A DNA stretch of 64,000 nucleotides from Desulfobulbus_C sp964551175 (GCA_964551175.1 CAZKBZ010000001.1:62001-126000); one strand, 5' to 3'; numbered from the stretch's first letter, positions 26,484-35,715 are shown. The notes: a model not told the origin generated them from the letters alone. Translations and numbers: made by a program.

Positions 26484-27837
26484 TGATGAAAAAACGGTTC
26501 GCTATGCCTTTGAGCGAACGTTTGGCGATGAGTACACCATAAAAACGGCTGAAAATGGTGAGCAGGCGATACAGGCTGTTACAGAAGAAGAGCTGGCTGT
26601 CGTGCTCATGGATATCCGTATGCCCAAAATGGACGGATTGACAGCACTGAAAATTATCAAAAAATCGTATCCCCATCTGCCGGTTATCATGGTCACCGCC
26701 TTTGCCGATTCCTCTTCCGCCATGCAGGCCATGAAGGACGGAGCCTTTGATTATGTGGCCAAGCCCTTTGATAATGATGAATTGCGCACTATCATTGATA
26801 AGGCCTTGAGTACCGGGAAAATACAGGCCAAACTGCACTGTGGAGGTGACAGTCAATGGGGTGAGGAGACAGATAATAAGGAATGTATTGTCGGCTCCAG
26901 TCCTGAAGTATTGAATATGTGTAAAAAAATAGGACAGGTTGCCGGTTCCGACCTGCCGGTACTTATTACCGGTGAGACAGGAGTAGGCAAGGAGTTGACT
27001 GCCAGGGCTATCTGTCAGCACAGCAGTCGCAAGGATGCTCCCTTTATGATCGTCAACTGTGCTTCACTTCCCGATGAACTGGTGGAGAGTGAACTGTTCG
27101 GCTATGAGACCGGGGCTTTTACCGGGGCGGTCAAACAGCGGATCGGCCGGTTTGAGCAGTGTGATGGAGGCACTCTGTTTCTTGATGAAATAGGTGAGCT
27201 GCCCATTGCAGCTCAGGCCAAAGTCCTGCGGGTTCTCCAGGATGGAACCTTTGAACGGCTGGGCAGCAATAAACAGCTTGCCACCGATGTCCGTCTGATA
27301 GCCGCCACCAACAGAAATCTTGACGAGATGGCTGCCGAGGGCCTGTTCCGACCGGACCTGCTGCACAGAATCAACGTGCTGACCATTTCCATCCCGCCCC
27401 TGCGCCAGCGTATCGGTGATCTTTCCGATCTGATCCTCTATTTTCTTTCCCGTTACGGCCGGCAGGTCTATCCTCCTGTGGAGGGGATCTCCGATGAAGC
27501 GCTGGAAGAGCTGGCCGCTTACTCATGGCCCGGCAACATCCGGGAACTTGAAAATACCATTCGGCGGGGAATTGTTCTTGCCAAATCCACCGTCCTTACT
27601 GCTGAAGACTGCATAATTCAGCACCATGCCGAGCCGGCTGAAGATGATTTCAGGCAGGTTGTCGGCATGCAGATCGACAGCCTGATCAAGGGGAATGAGT
27701 CACGTCCCTATCGCTCGCTCATTTCAGAGGTTGAGCAGATGCTGATTAAAAAGGCACTTGATCTCTGCGACGGCAACCAGGTCCAGGCTGCCAGGCTGCT
27801 TGGCATAAATCGGATGACCCTGCGTAAAAAAATGTAA
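26461..27837 (+). CDS. NtrC-family sigma-54-dependent response regulator (R1)
   Basis: A 458-residue activator: receiver domain with phospho-acceptor Asp51 (VLMDIRMPKMDG), AAA+ domain with Walker A GETGVGKE, the sigma-54 contact loop GAFTGA, Walker B GGTLFLDEIGE, and a Fis-type helix-turn-helix at the end (NQVQAARLLGINRMTLRKKM). It should activate a -24/-12 promoter; a close match precedes the dodecaheme cytochrome gene about 1.15 kb downstream, beyond a toxin-antitoxin pair on the other strand. Confidence 0.95.
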   Translation: MTTLLIVDDEKTVRYAFERTFGDEYTIKTAENGEQAIQAVTEEELAVVLMDIRMPKMDGLTALKIIKKSYPHLPVIMVTAFADSSSAMQAMKDGAFDYVAKPFDNDELRTIIDKALSTGKIQAKLHCGGDSQWGEETDNKECIVGSSPEVLNMCKKIGQVAGSDLPVLITGETGVGKELTARAICQHSSRKDAPFMIVNCASLPDELVESELFGYETGAFTGAVKQRIGRFEQCDGGTLFLDEIGELPIAAQAKVLRVLQDGTFERLGSNKQLATDVRLIAATNRNLDEMAAEGLFRPDLLHRINVLTISIPPLRQRIGDLSDLILYFLSRYGRQVYPPVEGISDEALEELAAYSWPGNIRELENTIRRGIVLAKSTVLTAEDCIIQHHAEPAEDDFRQVVGMQIDSLIKGNESRPYRSLISEVEQMLIKKALDLCDGNQVQAARLLGINRMTLRKKM

Positions 27838-28038
27838 GTCGTAACGAGTAGTCCATGCTGTCCGGTCTTTCCTCATAACAACCTCTTTTCATGTAACAAA
27901 AAAACTGTATGCTGCAAACGTAAGATAACGGGTTGCGTAGTAAAAGGGAGTAAGATATTCACTTTGGCAGACCCTGAAACTTGGAGTGTTGTTTTATAAG
28001 TAAATGTATATTTCTGTTTTACCGAGGTCATACCCTTG

Positions 28039-28308
28039 TCAGGGTGCGCGAAGTTCCTTTTCAATGCGTTCTGCCAAAAAAATTTTCAAAAGAGATTGAT
28101 ACGGAACATCTCTTTTATTTGCTAAAAGTTTGAGTTCTTCCAACATTGATTCCGGCAGACGAAGTGATATTTTTTTTACGGAAGGTTTAAGGTTTGGAAA
28201 AGTAACCCTTTCTGCCTTATTCCAGTCAATGTACTCAGTTGAATCATGAGTAGCCCAAAACTCTCTTTCATCGTCTTCATTCTTAAATTTTGGTATTTGA
28301 TTACGCAT
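28039..28308 (-). CDS. brnA: BrnA-like antitoxin
   Basis: An 89-residue protein with an N-terminal EREFWATHDSTEYIDW segment and a C-terminal ribbon-helix-helix-like part (KKISLRLPESMLEELKLLA), the usual layout of BrnA/CopG-type antitoxins. Its start overlaps the toxin gene end by eight bases. Family knowledge: BrnA neutralises BrnT and represses the operon. Confidence 0.85.
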   Translation of the reverse strand: MRNQIPKFKNEDDEREFWATHDSTEYIDWNKAERVTFPNLKPSVKKISLRLPESMLEELKLLANKRDVPYQSLLKIFLAERIEKELRAP

Positions 28309-28609
28309 TATTGTATATCTCCCTTTCTTTACGACTCATATCCCGTGCTGAAATAACACGAATAAGATTATTTCTGACAGTAAATGCAATGAATAGAGTC
28401 CTTTTCAAATCAGTTGTTCCAAGCGCATAAAATCTTTTCTCTGTTTTTGAATGCAGTACGTCGTTTTGGATCACCAAGGGGCGATTGAAAAATATTTGTT
28501 CACATTCAGCAGTACTAACTTTGTGTTTTATCCAATTTTTATCAATATTCCCTTTATCCCAAACGAAACCGGAGAACTGATTAAATATTTCTTTGTGTAT
28601 CTTGTTCAT
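28301..28609 (-). CDS. brnT: BrnT-like ribonuclease toxin
   Basis: A 102-residue protein of the BrnT family (FVWDKGNIDKNWIKHKVS, then a central EKRFYALGTTDLKRTLFIAF and ending RVISARDMSRKEREIY). BrnT is a type II toxin with a RelE-like fold that cleaves RNA. It is transcribed opposite to the flanking respiratory genes, and splits activator R1 from its presumed target operon, so it looks like a later insertion. Confidence 0.87.
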   Translation of the reverse strand: MNKIHKEIFNQFSGFVWDKGNIDKNWIKHKVSTAECEQIFFNRPLVIQNDVLHSKTEKRFYALGTTDLKRTLFIAFTVRNNLIRVISARDMSRKEREIYNNA

Positions 28610-28890
28610 ATCTTATGTATATATCTGAGAGGTACATTTTGTCAAGTTATGGATGTGTCTTTAGGACACAATGCTTCGCATCACCGGCAGTAAAAAAAAG
28701 TGTAGAACTATCTGAGATTTTTTTTAACAAGCACTTGTGATTACAAGAATTATTTTTTTAATTGATATTTAAGCAGGTCGACGACTCGAAGTCTCCGTCC
28801 ACCTGATCTTAAATAAAAAATCTAATAATTCAAGGTACCGGACAGCGTATAAATCCAATTCCACTGATAAGACCACTCAACTCACCTCTG

Positions 28891-28926
28891 CTTAATTAAT
28901 AGACACTTCTCTGTATATTAATTAAG
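28891..28926. promoter_or_regulatory. Inverted repeat upstream of the sigma-54 promoter, candidate activator site
   Basis: Perfect 10-base arms CTTAATTAAT and ATTAATTAAG are separated by 16 bases and centred about 71 bases before the -24 element. A second imperfect repeat (CAGGT..ACCTG outer arms, 28774-28805) lies further upstream. Either may bind activator R1. Confidence 0.4.
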
Positions 28927-28979
28927 CATTCCTGTCTCAATTTTTTTAATTTACCCATTAAAATCAGTAAGTTTTCTTT

Positions 28980-28995
28980 TGGCACCCTTTGTGCA
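28980..28995 (+). promoter_or_regulatory. Sigma-54 (-24/-12) promoter of the first respiratory module
   Basis: TGGCAC-N5-GTGCA against the consensus TGGCAC-N5-TTGCA, with one mismatch and exact spacing. Transcription would start near 29007, which excludes the upstream start codon at 29003 and supports translation from 29045. Confidence 0.75.
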
Positions 28996-29044
28996 GTTGT
29001 AGTTGCCTGAGGGATGTTTTGTTGCAACAAAGGAGACTGTTTGT

Positions 29045-30538
29045 ATGAAAAAAGGGATTCTGCTGATCATTATCGTGATCATTATCATCGGGTTTGCCGG
29101 TGTACTCTCGGTTGAGTCGTATACTGCCCGGCCAACGTTCTGCGGCACCAGCTGCCATATCATGGATAGACCGTACAAAACGTGGCAGGCAGATAAACAC
29201 GGTAAATCCGGTAAGGTTGAAGTCCGTTGTGTGGACTGTCATTATGCACCCGGCGAAAAAATGACCATGCATGCCAAGTTCAAGGGACTGGGTCAGCTGT
29301 TTACCTATCTTTCCTCCGATGATAAAGAAGTTCGTCGTGCTACCCTTATTGCCGACATCTCCTGCTCCACTGCCAAGTGCCATCCGACGGAAAAATTCAT
29401 GGATAAGAAGCTGACCTACGGTAAGGAAAAAAAGGTCGGTTTTACCCATAAAGCCCATTACGAAAAGACTATTCCCGGGCAGGAAATGCACTGTACCAGC
29501 TGCCACATCAAGGCCAGCGATGAAAAACATTTCGAGGTACCTGCCAGCCAGTGCTATGTCTGCCATTTCAGAAAGGCGGAATTTAATAAGGGCAGGGCAG
29601 CCTGCAATCTCTGCCACGAAATTCCGACTACACCCTTGCAGCAACAGAAAAAAGACGCCCCGATTGATCCGGATGAGAAAATCATTACCCATCAGACCCT
29701 GGAAAAGGCCGGTGTTGCCTGTCAGAGCTGCCATTATCAGGTGATCACCGGTGCAACAGCATTGTTACCCAGGGCTTGCGAGAGCTGCCATAGCAACAGC
29801 GAGGCACTGGCCAAAAGAAAAGACATGAAATTAATGCACACAGAGCATGTGGCCAGACAGAAGGCCCAGTGTGCAGACTGTCATCAGCCGATCATGCATA
29901 AGGAGGGTGATTTTATTGAGGCGGCCCGTCTCAACTGCGCAAGCTGTCATCCGGATCATCACAGCTACCAGAAAGCTCTGCTTGTTGGTGCAGCTTATGG
30001 CGATGTGCCTGAGACACCCAGCCTTATGAACAAGGTGAAGACCAATTGCCTGGGCTGTCATGAAAAAGAAGAAATGCTCAAGGGAGAAGAAGTCCTCAGA
30101 GGAGCTGCCAAGGCCTGTGTGGATTGTCATACCAAGGATCACGAGAAAATGCTGGCCGACTGGCAGAAAGAGGTCAAAACAGAGGTGGACTTTGCCAGGG
30201 AAACCAGGGACAAGGCTTTTGCCATGATGAACCAGGTGAGAGAACAACTCAGTGAAGATCAGGTTGCTGAGTTTGAAGAGCTGTTTGAGAAAGGGCAGGA
30301 GGCACTTAATATCGTTGAATTCGGCAACGGCGTGCATAATAAAAAATACTCCATCATGCTTATTGATGAGGCCATGAACAGTATCTACGGAGTGCTTGAT
30401 GTTGTTGAGCCCATGGCTGAGGAACAGGAAAAGAAAGCTCTTGAACAGGCGGAAGCTCTTCCTGCAGAACAGGAAACAGTCATAGAAGAGGAAGTGCTCC
30501 CGGCTGAAGGGCAGCAGGAAGCAAAACTCGAACAGTAA
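29045..30538 (+). CDS. Membrane-anchored dodecaheme cytochrome, NapC/NrfH-like N-terminus (module 1)
   Basis: A 497-residue protein beginning with an uncleaved membrane anchor (about residues 4-22). Twelve heme motifs are visible: CGTSCH (CX3CH, followed by IM, like the CHxM of NrfH), CVDCH, CSTAKCH (CX4CH), CTSCH, CYVCH, CNLCH, CQSCH, CESCH, CADCH, CASCH, CLGCH and CVDCH, then a helical, Glu-rich C-terminal tail. NapC/NrfH-type proteins oxidise quinol and pass electrons to periplasmic enzymes. Because no NrfD/PsrC gene is present, this is the likely quinone link of the molybdoenzyme encoded downstream. The start is set by the sigma-54 promoter and an AAAGGAG site. Confidence 0.9.
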   Translation: MKKGILLIIIVIIIIGFAGVLSVESYTARPTFCGTSCHIMDRPYKTWQADKHGKSGKVEVRCVDCHYAPGEKMTMHAKFKGLGQLFTYLSSDDKEVRRATLIADISCSTAKCHPTEKFMDKKLTYGKEKKVGFTHKAHYEKTIPGQEMHCTSCHIKASDEKHFEVPASQCYVCHFRKAEFNKGRAACNLCHEIPTTPLQQQKKDAPIDPDEKIITHQTLEKAGVACQSCHYQVITGATALLPRACESCHSNSEALAKRKDMKLMHTEHVARQKAQCADCHQPIMHKEGDFIEAARLNCASCHPDHHSYQKALLVGAAYGDVPETPSLMNKVKTNCLGCHEKEEMLKGEEVLRGAAKACVDCHTKDHEKMLADWQKEVKTEVDFARETRDKAFAMMNQVREQLSEDQVAEFEELFEKGQEALNIVEFGNGVHNKKYSIMLIDEAMNSIYGVLDVVEPMAEEQEKKALEQAEALPAEQETVIEEEVLPAEGQQEAKLEQ

Positions 30539-30631
30539 CTGCAGGCAGACCACAAACATATCCAGACAATAGATGTCTGTACTTGGAGCTATGCTCTGAG
30601 ATTCTTATAAAACAGCACTAAGGAGGAGGTC

Positions 30632-31498
30632 ATGACCACCAACAGAACAAATGATCGCAGGGATATGCTCCGGGTCACCGGGGCCTCTCTGGCCGCAGCC
30701 GGACTTGCGTCAGTAAGCCTGCTGCAATCAAAGGAGGCAAAAGCCGCCCAGACCGGAGCGCCGCATTGGGTAATGATAATGGACCTGCGTCGCTGTACCG
30801 GTTGCCGGGCCTGTACGGTAGCCTGCAAGGCAGAGTATGACGTCCCGCTGGGAGCCTTTAAGACCGTTGTCAAGCAGGTTGTGACCGGTACTTATCCTGA
30901 TACCAGGCGAACCTTGTTACCACGACGCTGCAATCACTGTGAGGGGACGGAAAAAGTGGGAAATATTACGGTTCCTCCCTGTGTCAAGGCCTGCCCGGAA
31001 TACCCGAAAGATCGCCGGGTTTTTGTGACTCCGGATGGCAAAAAAATCCGATACCGCGGCGGTGCCACCTATAAACGTCCTGATGGTCTGATCTTAATCG
31101 ATAATGATGCCTGCACAGGTTGCGGTAAGTGCATTGATGCCTGTCCCTATGGCGCCCGCACCTTTAACAAGCGAAAGCTGTCTGGCAAAGATAAGACCAA
31201 GAATGCAATTGTCAAATGTACCTCCTGCGTTCATCGCATGGATGAGGGCGTGACACCGGCCTGTGTCAACACCTGCGGACCGGGCGCCCGTATTTTTGGT
31301 GATCTCAATGATCCGAACAGCGAGGTTGCAAAACTGGCCAAGGAGTTCAAGTTGCTGCAAAATCGTGACAAGACAACCCTGAAGCCGGAAGAAAAGACTA
31401 TGCCTAATATCTTCTACATTGATCCGGACGGTGTGCTGGCTGACTATACCTTTAAAAAGGAAGACAAGCTGGCAGAGTATCGGGATATTGTTGAATAA
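30632..31498 (+). CDS. Four-cluster ferredoxin subunit of molybdoenzyme, Tat signal (module 1)
   Basis: A 288-residue protein related to the electron-transfer subunits PsrB/PhsB/TtrB. A Tat signal (DRRDMLRVTG, then a hydrophobic run ending AKAAQ) leads into four cysteine groups for four [4Fe-4S] clusters: CTGCRACTVAC, CNHC with PPCVKAC, CTGCGKCIDACP, and CTSC with PACVNTC. It lies between the cytochrome and the catalytic subunit and should carry electrons between them in the periplasm. An AGGAGG site precedes the ATG. Confidence 0.93.
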   Translation: MTTNRTNDRRDMLRVTGASLAAAGLASVSLLQSKEAKAAQTGAPHWVMIMDLRRCTGCRACTVACKAEYDVPLGAFKTVVKQVVTGTYPDTRRTLLPRRCNHCEGTEKVGNITVPPCVKACPEYPKDRRVFVTPDGKKIRYRGGATYKRPDGLILIDNDACTGCGKCIDACPYGARTFNKRKLSGKDKTKNAIVKCTSCVHRMDEGVTPACVNTCGPGARIFGDLNDPNSEVAKLAKEFKLLQNRDKTTLKPEEKTMPNIFYIDPDGVLADYTFKKEDKLAEYRDIVE

Positions 31499-31541
31499 CA
31501 GAGGACAAACAATCTGTTTTACTTACAGGAGGAATAGAATA

Positions 31542-34073
31542 ATGAAAAAAATCAGCCGCCGCAACGTGTTGAAACTGGCTGCGGCCAGCGGTGTATTGAT
31601 GACCGCCGGCAAATCAATGGTCGGCAATGCCCTGGCCGGTTCGGTAGAGCTTGCCCAGGGAGGCCGGGATTTTAATCCGGATACCGGTAAGGAACGTAAG
31701 GCCATACCCACTGTCTGTTACAGCTGTGTAACCCGTGACCCAAAGATCGCCTTTGTTGAAGATGGCCGCGTGGTCAAAATTGAAGGTCAGCCCAACTCCA
31801 TCCGCAGCCTGGGAAAAATCTGCGCTAAAGGACAGGCAGGTATCAACCAGGTCTATTTTCCGGACAGAATTCTCTATCCCCTCAAGCGGGTCGGACAACG
31901 GGGAGACGGCAAATACAAACGTATCACCTGGGACGAGGCTCTGACAGATCTGGCGGCCCGCATGAAAAAGTTGCGCGATGAGGGGCATCCGGAAAAGTTC
32001 ATGTATCATTACGGTCGGGCCAAAGGAAGTTCTTCCAAACTGCCGAAAACGGTCTTTATGGGCACCTACGGCAGCAAGACCATCTCCGGACATACCTCGA
32101 TCTGCGAAGGCGGAAAATGGGTTGCCCAGGAGTTGACCTGGGGTAATCATTATGACAACTGGGATTTTGATAATACTGATTATGTATTGAATTTCGGCTC
32201 CGGCGTGCTCGAGGCCCATACCAATCATATCCCAACGGCGCAGCGGCTGGTCAAGGCAATGGTTGAACGAAATGTTCCCTGTATTACCTTTGACGTCAGG
32301 CTGTCCTATACTGCCGCAAAATCCACTAAATGGGAACCGGTACGTCCGGGAACCGATCTTGCCGTCCTGCTGGCAATGAACAATATTATCATGCAGGAAA
32401 ATCTTTATGACCGGGATGCCTTTATCTTTATCCGGGCTACAGAGGATGTCAATGCACCTACGGATGCAAAAATCGCTGCCTTGAAAAAACACCTGACCGA
32501 GTATACGCCGGAGTGGGCGGAAAAGATCAGTGGTGTGCCTGCGGCCAACATCAAGAAATATGCCCGGGAGTTTGCTAAGGCCAAGGCCGCCTGTGTTATC
32601 AGCTATCGTGGTCTTGTTGCCCATTACAATGGAACCGATGGCGAGCGGGCCGCCCAGATGCTGGCCATGATCACCGGTAATATTAATAACCGTGGTGGTC
32701 GTTGCAAGGCCGTTGCCCCGCACTGGAAATATCCCAAGGGACCGAAGGTTAAACCGAAAGCAAAAAAACTGAAAATTACCAACGGTACAACCTCGAAACT
32801 GCCCAACCACGGAGAATGTCAGTCCGTGCTGCCGATGATCAAGGATGGTTCCCATGGCCGTCCTGACATTTACTTCTGGTACTGTTACAATCCAGTCTAT
32901 GTCAACGGCAACTGTCAGGAAAATATCGATGTCCTCTCCGATGAGAAGATGATTCCGTTTACCGTCACCTCAAACATCGTCTATGATGAATCAAGTCGTC
33001 TGGCCGATTTGATCCTGCCTGATACCAGTTATCTTGAACGCTGGGACTGGGACGGCAATGTTGCTCCAACACAGCAGACGGAATTTGAACTGCGTCAGCC
33101 GGTGGTAGAGCCGTTGGGCGAGTGCAGGAACTTCAGCGATGTCCTCTGTGATCTGGCCAAACGTATGGACATGCCCCTTGGTTTTGATACCATGGAAGAA
33201 TTTGTCAGGTTGTCCTGCGAAATGACACCTGTCATTAAGGATCTTCCCGGTGGTGGTTTTGAGTACATGAAAAAACATGGTGTCTACCATGATCCCAATG
33301 AAAAGCCGCACTTTGACACCCATAAAAAGATTGTCAAGGATGCCGACTTGAAAAAAGAAGGGGTGATTTTTGACGAAACCCTTGGTGTCTACTGGAACTG
33401 GAAAAAATCCAAGGCCAAGGATGAAGCTGATGCTATGGCTAAAGGATACAATGGTACCCATTATGCCTATAAAGGGTATGTCGGCCAGAAGATAGGCGAT
33501 AAGGTCTATAAAGGGTTTAAACCGGACAAAGTGAATAAAACCGGTTTGTTTGAATTATATTCAACCATCCTGAAAGATAAGGGGTTTGAACCACTTCCAA
33601 GTTGGAAAGCTGTCCCGGAACATGAAGGTTTGTCAAAAGATCAGTTGACATTGACGACCTACAAGGTTCCGGTCCAGATTCATTCCCGTTCCACTCACTG
33701 CAAGTGGCTGACCGAGATGTTCCACGACAATCCGGCCTGGATCAACTCGAAAACCGCGGCCTCGCTGGGCATTAAAGACGGTGATATGATTAAACTTAAA
33801 TCTCCGGTGGGTGAGATTTCCATTAAAGCCTACGTTAACGAAATGATCGTACCTGGTTCAATTGCCATCTCTTATCATCTCGGTCGGATGGAATCCGGTC
33901 GCTACGCTTCGGGAAAAGAATCTCCCTTTGGCACAGATAACGATCCGGATCTGAAGCTGAAATGGTGGGATACCTATGGGGTTCATCCGAACTGGACCAT
34001 GGCCAATGCATCAGATCCAATCAGTGGTCAGATGCGCTTTATGGATACCGTTGTCAGTGTAAGTAAGGTATAG
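31542..34073 (+). CDS. Molybdopterin oxidoreductase catalytic subunit, Tat signal (module 1)
   Basis: An 843-residue member of the DMSO-reductase superfamily. I choose 31542 as start (AGGAGG site; Tat motif SRRNVLK); a longer frame overlaps the previous gene. The N-terminal iron-sulfur motif is altered: Cys59, Cys62, then Asp66 where the third cysteine is expected, then Cys94 at normal spacing. The likely molybdenum ligand is Cys188 in HTSICEGG, as in the Psr/Phs/Arr groups. Domain order is otherwise usual, ending in the pterin-binding barrel (ASLGIKDGDMIKLKSP). The substrate is not known; sulfur or metalloid oxyanions are the best guesses. Confidence 0.92.
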   Translation: MKKISRRNVLKLAAASGVLMTAGKSMVGNALAGSVELAQGGRDFNPDTGKERKAIPTVCYSCVTRDPKIAFVEDGRVVKIEGQPNSIRSLGKICAKGQAGINQVYFPDRILYPLKRVGQRGDGKYKRITWDEALTDLAARMKKLRDEGHPEKFMYHYGRAKGSSSKLPKTVFMGTYGSKTISGHTSICEGGKWVAQELTWGNHYDNWDFDNTDYVLNFGSGVLEAHTNHIPTAQRLVKAMVERNVPCITFDVRLSYTAAKSTKWEPVRPGTDLAVLLAMNNIIMQENLYDRDAFIFIRATEDVNAPTDAKIAALKKHLTEYTPEWAEKISGVPAANIKKYAREFAKAKAACVISYRGLVAHYNGTDGERAAQMLAMITGNINNRGGRCKAVAPHWKYPKGPKVKPKAKKLKITNGTTSKLPNHGECQSVLPMIKDGSHGRPDIYFWYCYNPVYVNGNCQENIDVLSDEKMIPFTVTSNIVYDESSRLADLILPDTSYLERWDWDGNVAPTQQTEFELRQPVVEPLGECRNFSDVLCDLAKRMDMPLGFDTMEEFVRLSCEMTPVIKDLPGGGFEYMKKHGVYHDPNEKPHFDTHKKIVKDADLKKEGVIFDETLGVYWNWKKSKAKDEADAMAKGYNGTHYAYKGYVGQKIGDKVYKGFKPDKVNKTGLFELYSTILKDKGFEPLPSWKAVPEHEGLSKDQLTLTTYKVPVQIHSRSTHCKWLTEMFHDNPAWINSKTAASLGIKDGDMIKLKSPVGEISIKAYVNEMIVPGSIAISYHLGRMESGRYASGKESPFGTDNDPDLKLKWWDTYGVHPNWTMANASDPISGQMRFMDTVVSVSKV

Positions 34074-34088
34074 GCAAGGTCGATACCC

Positions 34089-34117
34089 GATCGGGAAAGC
34101 AGTGTGCTTTCCCGATC
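34089..34117. terminator. Perfect 13-bp hairpin between catalytic subunit and chaperone genes
   Basis: Arms GATCGGGAAAGCA and TGCTTTCCCGATC are exactly complementary with a three-base loop. Only TTC follows directly; a T-run occurs 20 bases later. It may act as a partial terminator or mRNA-stabilising structure that lowers chaperone expression. A hairpin occupies the same place in module 2. Confidence 0.5.
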
Positions 34118-34161
34118 TTCAATAAGCTGAAAAAGAGTTTTTTTAAGTGAGGAATGATAGC

Positions 34162-34812
34162 GTGCAGAAATCGAACAATGGAGTTGCCGGCTTGTATGGA
34201 TTCCTGGCAAATGTCTTTGCTACCGAGGTCAGCCCGGAATTGCTTGCTCAGCTGCGCGGCCAGGAATTTCGGGATCTCTTTGCGAATCTGGGGCTTGAGC
34301 TTGGTGAGGAGTTTTACAACAGCGATGCGACGGAACTGGTCGATCAGCTGGCGGTTGAATTTGCTGGTCTGTTTATTGGGCCCGGTCATTTCATTTCTCC
34401 ACACGAATCAGTGCACCACGTTCGTGATGACGGTGATTATGGCAAACTCTGGGGAGCAGATACTGTGGCAGTGAAGAAGTTTATCGAGGCAACCGGACTC
34501 AGTTACAATTCGGAGTTTGGGGGTATGCCCGATCACATTGCCGTGGAACTGGAGTTTATGCAGAAGCTTGAAGAGCGATATACCCGTGCTGTAAACGATG
34601 GTGAGGATGAGCTTGCAGAAAACCTGGTTCAGATTAAACATCGATTTCTCTCTGAACACCTGCTTGCCTGGGCACCCGGATTTCTGGACAAAGTTATGAA
34701 CAAGGCCACGCTTCCCTTTTATCGTGAAATTGCCGGGCTGAGCAAGACCTTTCTCGAACAGGAGGGAGAATTATTGAATCAGCAGGCAAAAGATTACACT
34801 GCAGCAGCATGA
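34162..34812 (+). CDS. TorD-family molybdoenzyme chaperone (module 1)
   Basis: A 216-residue all-helical cytosolic protein with the TorD-family pattern: AVEFAGLFIGPGH, HESVH, PDHIAVELEFMQKL and LLAWAPGFLDKV. The GTG at 34162 has a well-placed GAGGA and is preferred over the GTG at 34147. TorD-like chaperones bind the Tat signal of the apoenzyme until the molybdenum cofactor is inserted; the client should be the catalytic subunit just upstream. Confidence 0.88.
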   Translation: MQKSNNGVAGLYGFLANVFATEVSPELLAQLRGQEFRDLFANLGLELGEEFYNSDATELVDQLAVEFAGLFIGPGHFISPHESVHHVRDDGDYGKLWGADTVAVKKFIEATGLSYNSEFGGMPDHIAVELEFMQKLEERYTRAVNDGEDELAENLVQIKHRFLSEHLLAWAPGFLDKVMNKATLPFYREIAGLSKTFLEQEGELLNQQAKDYTAAA

Positions 34813-35387
34813 GCCGTCATTTTTACAGCTTCCTTTCCTTACTCTTTTTGATGGGAATGTGTGGTGCAGCGTTTGGGCAGGAAACAGGTGGTTACATGGG
34901 GGTGCCGTGGAACAGCCCGTTTCCTGTTATTGAACGGCATTTTCCCGGAGTTGAATTTATTGAAGAAGACGGTTTTCGCGTCACCCTGTTTCAACTGAAG
35001 CATCCGGAAAAGGATGTGGACCGGATTGAATTCAAACTGTTTGAAAACAAACTTATCTCGGTGATACGGTATTACAAAGGGCCGATTGATCATCTTATTT
35101 CAGAAGCATTTCTCCGAACGTTAGTCTCTGAACTGGGGCAGAGAAAAGAGGTGCGCAAGACTACTGCCAACAGTCTGGCAGGGATCGCAAATGTTGAAAT
35201 TTACGAATATCCCGACATTCTTGTTCTTTTCCGCTACTATCCGCCCGGCCAGAAAAAAGGTCTGGTTGAACCGGAAAATTCCATAGTATTTATCTATAAA
35301 CCCACCTTTGACAAGATGGTATACTATCGCAAACATTCAGAAGGCGATGTGGAGGAAATAGTCGACTACGACTACATAGAATTCTGA
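34809..35387 (+). CDS. Exported protein of unknown function (module 1 only)
   Basis: A 192-residue protein with a signal peptide (about residues 1-23, ending AAFG). The mature part has GVPWNSPFPVIERHFPG near the N-terminus, a pattern seen in small exported proteins annotated only as hypothetical. No cysteines remain after the signal. It overlaps the chaperone gene by four bases (ATGA), so it belongs to the operon; module 2 lacks a counterpart. Confidence 0.75.
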   Translation: MSRHFYSFLSLLFLMGMCGAAFGQETGGYMGVPWNSPFPVIERHFPGVEFIEEDGFRVTLFQLKHPEKDVDRIEFKLFENKLISVIRYYKGPIDHLISEAFLRTLVSELGQRKEVRKTTANSLAGIANVEIYEYPDILVLFRYYPPGQKKGLVEPENSIVFIYKPTFDKMVYYRKHSEGDVEEIVDYDYIEF

Positions 35388-35526
35388 TAAGTTACGGTAA
35401 GCAGCGGGTCCGCTGCTCAAAATTAAAAAAAACATCTTACCTTCATTCTCTGCCGGATTTTTTCTGTAGAGATACACTCAGCAGCGCAGACATTTTCAGA
35501 TTACTTTATATTTCAGAGGAAACACT

Positions 35527-35715
35527 ATGTTTGGACTTGGTACTCCTGAACTGATGATTATCCTGGCCATTGCCTTTTTCGTTTTTGGCGGCAAAAAACT
35601 GCCGGAACTTGGCCAGGGGTTGGGCAAGGGTATAAGTTCTTTTAAACAAGGATTACGCGAAAGCGATTCTATTGAAGCTGACAAAAAAGATACAGTAGAG
35701 TTAAATATTGAGTAA
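35527..35715 (+). CDS. tatA: TatA-family protein (module 1)
   Basis: A 62-residue protein: one N-terminal membrane helix (ELMIILAIAFFVFGG), the FGGKKLPELG hinge and an amphipathic helix with an acidic tail, as in TatA/TatE. TatA forms the protein-conducting element for folded Tat substrates, two of which are encoded just upstream. No TatC is in the window. The first 45 residues are almost identical to the module 2 copy at 45952. Confidence 0.93.
   Translation: MFGLGTPELMIILAIAFFVFGGKKLPELGQGLGKGISSFKQGLRESDSIEADKKDTVELNIE

Noticed and set aside
29831..30559. 242-codon open frame on the minus strand
   Set aside because: Antisense to the dodecaheme cytochrome.
31419..31541. Upstream start for the module 1 molybdopterin subunit
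   Set aside because: It overlaps the ferredoxin gene and would bury the Tat signal; the ATG at 31542 has a strong ribosome site.
31614..32855. 413-codon open frame on the minus strand
   Set aside because: Antisense to the molybdopterin subunit, no recognisable protein pattern.
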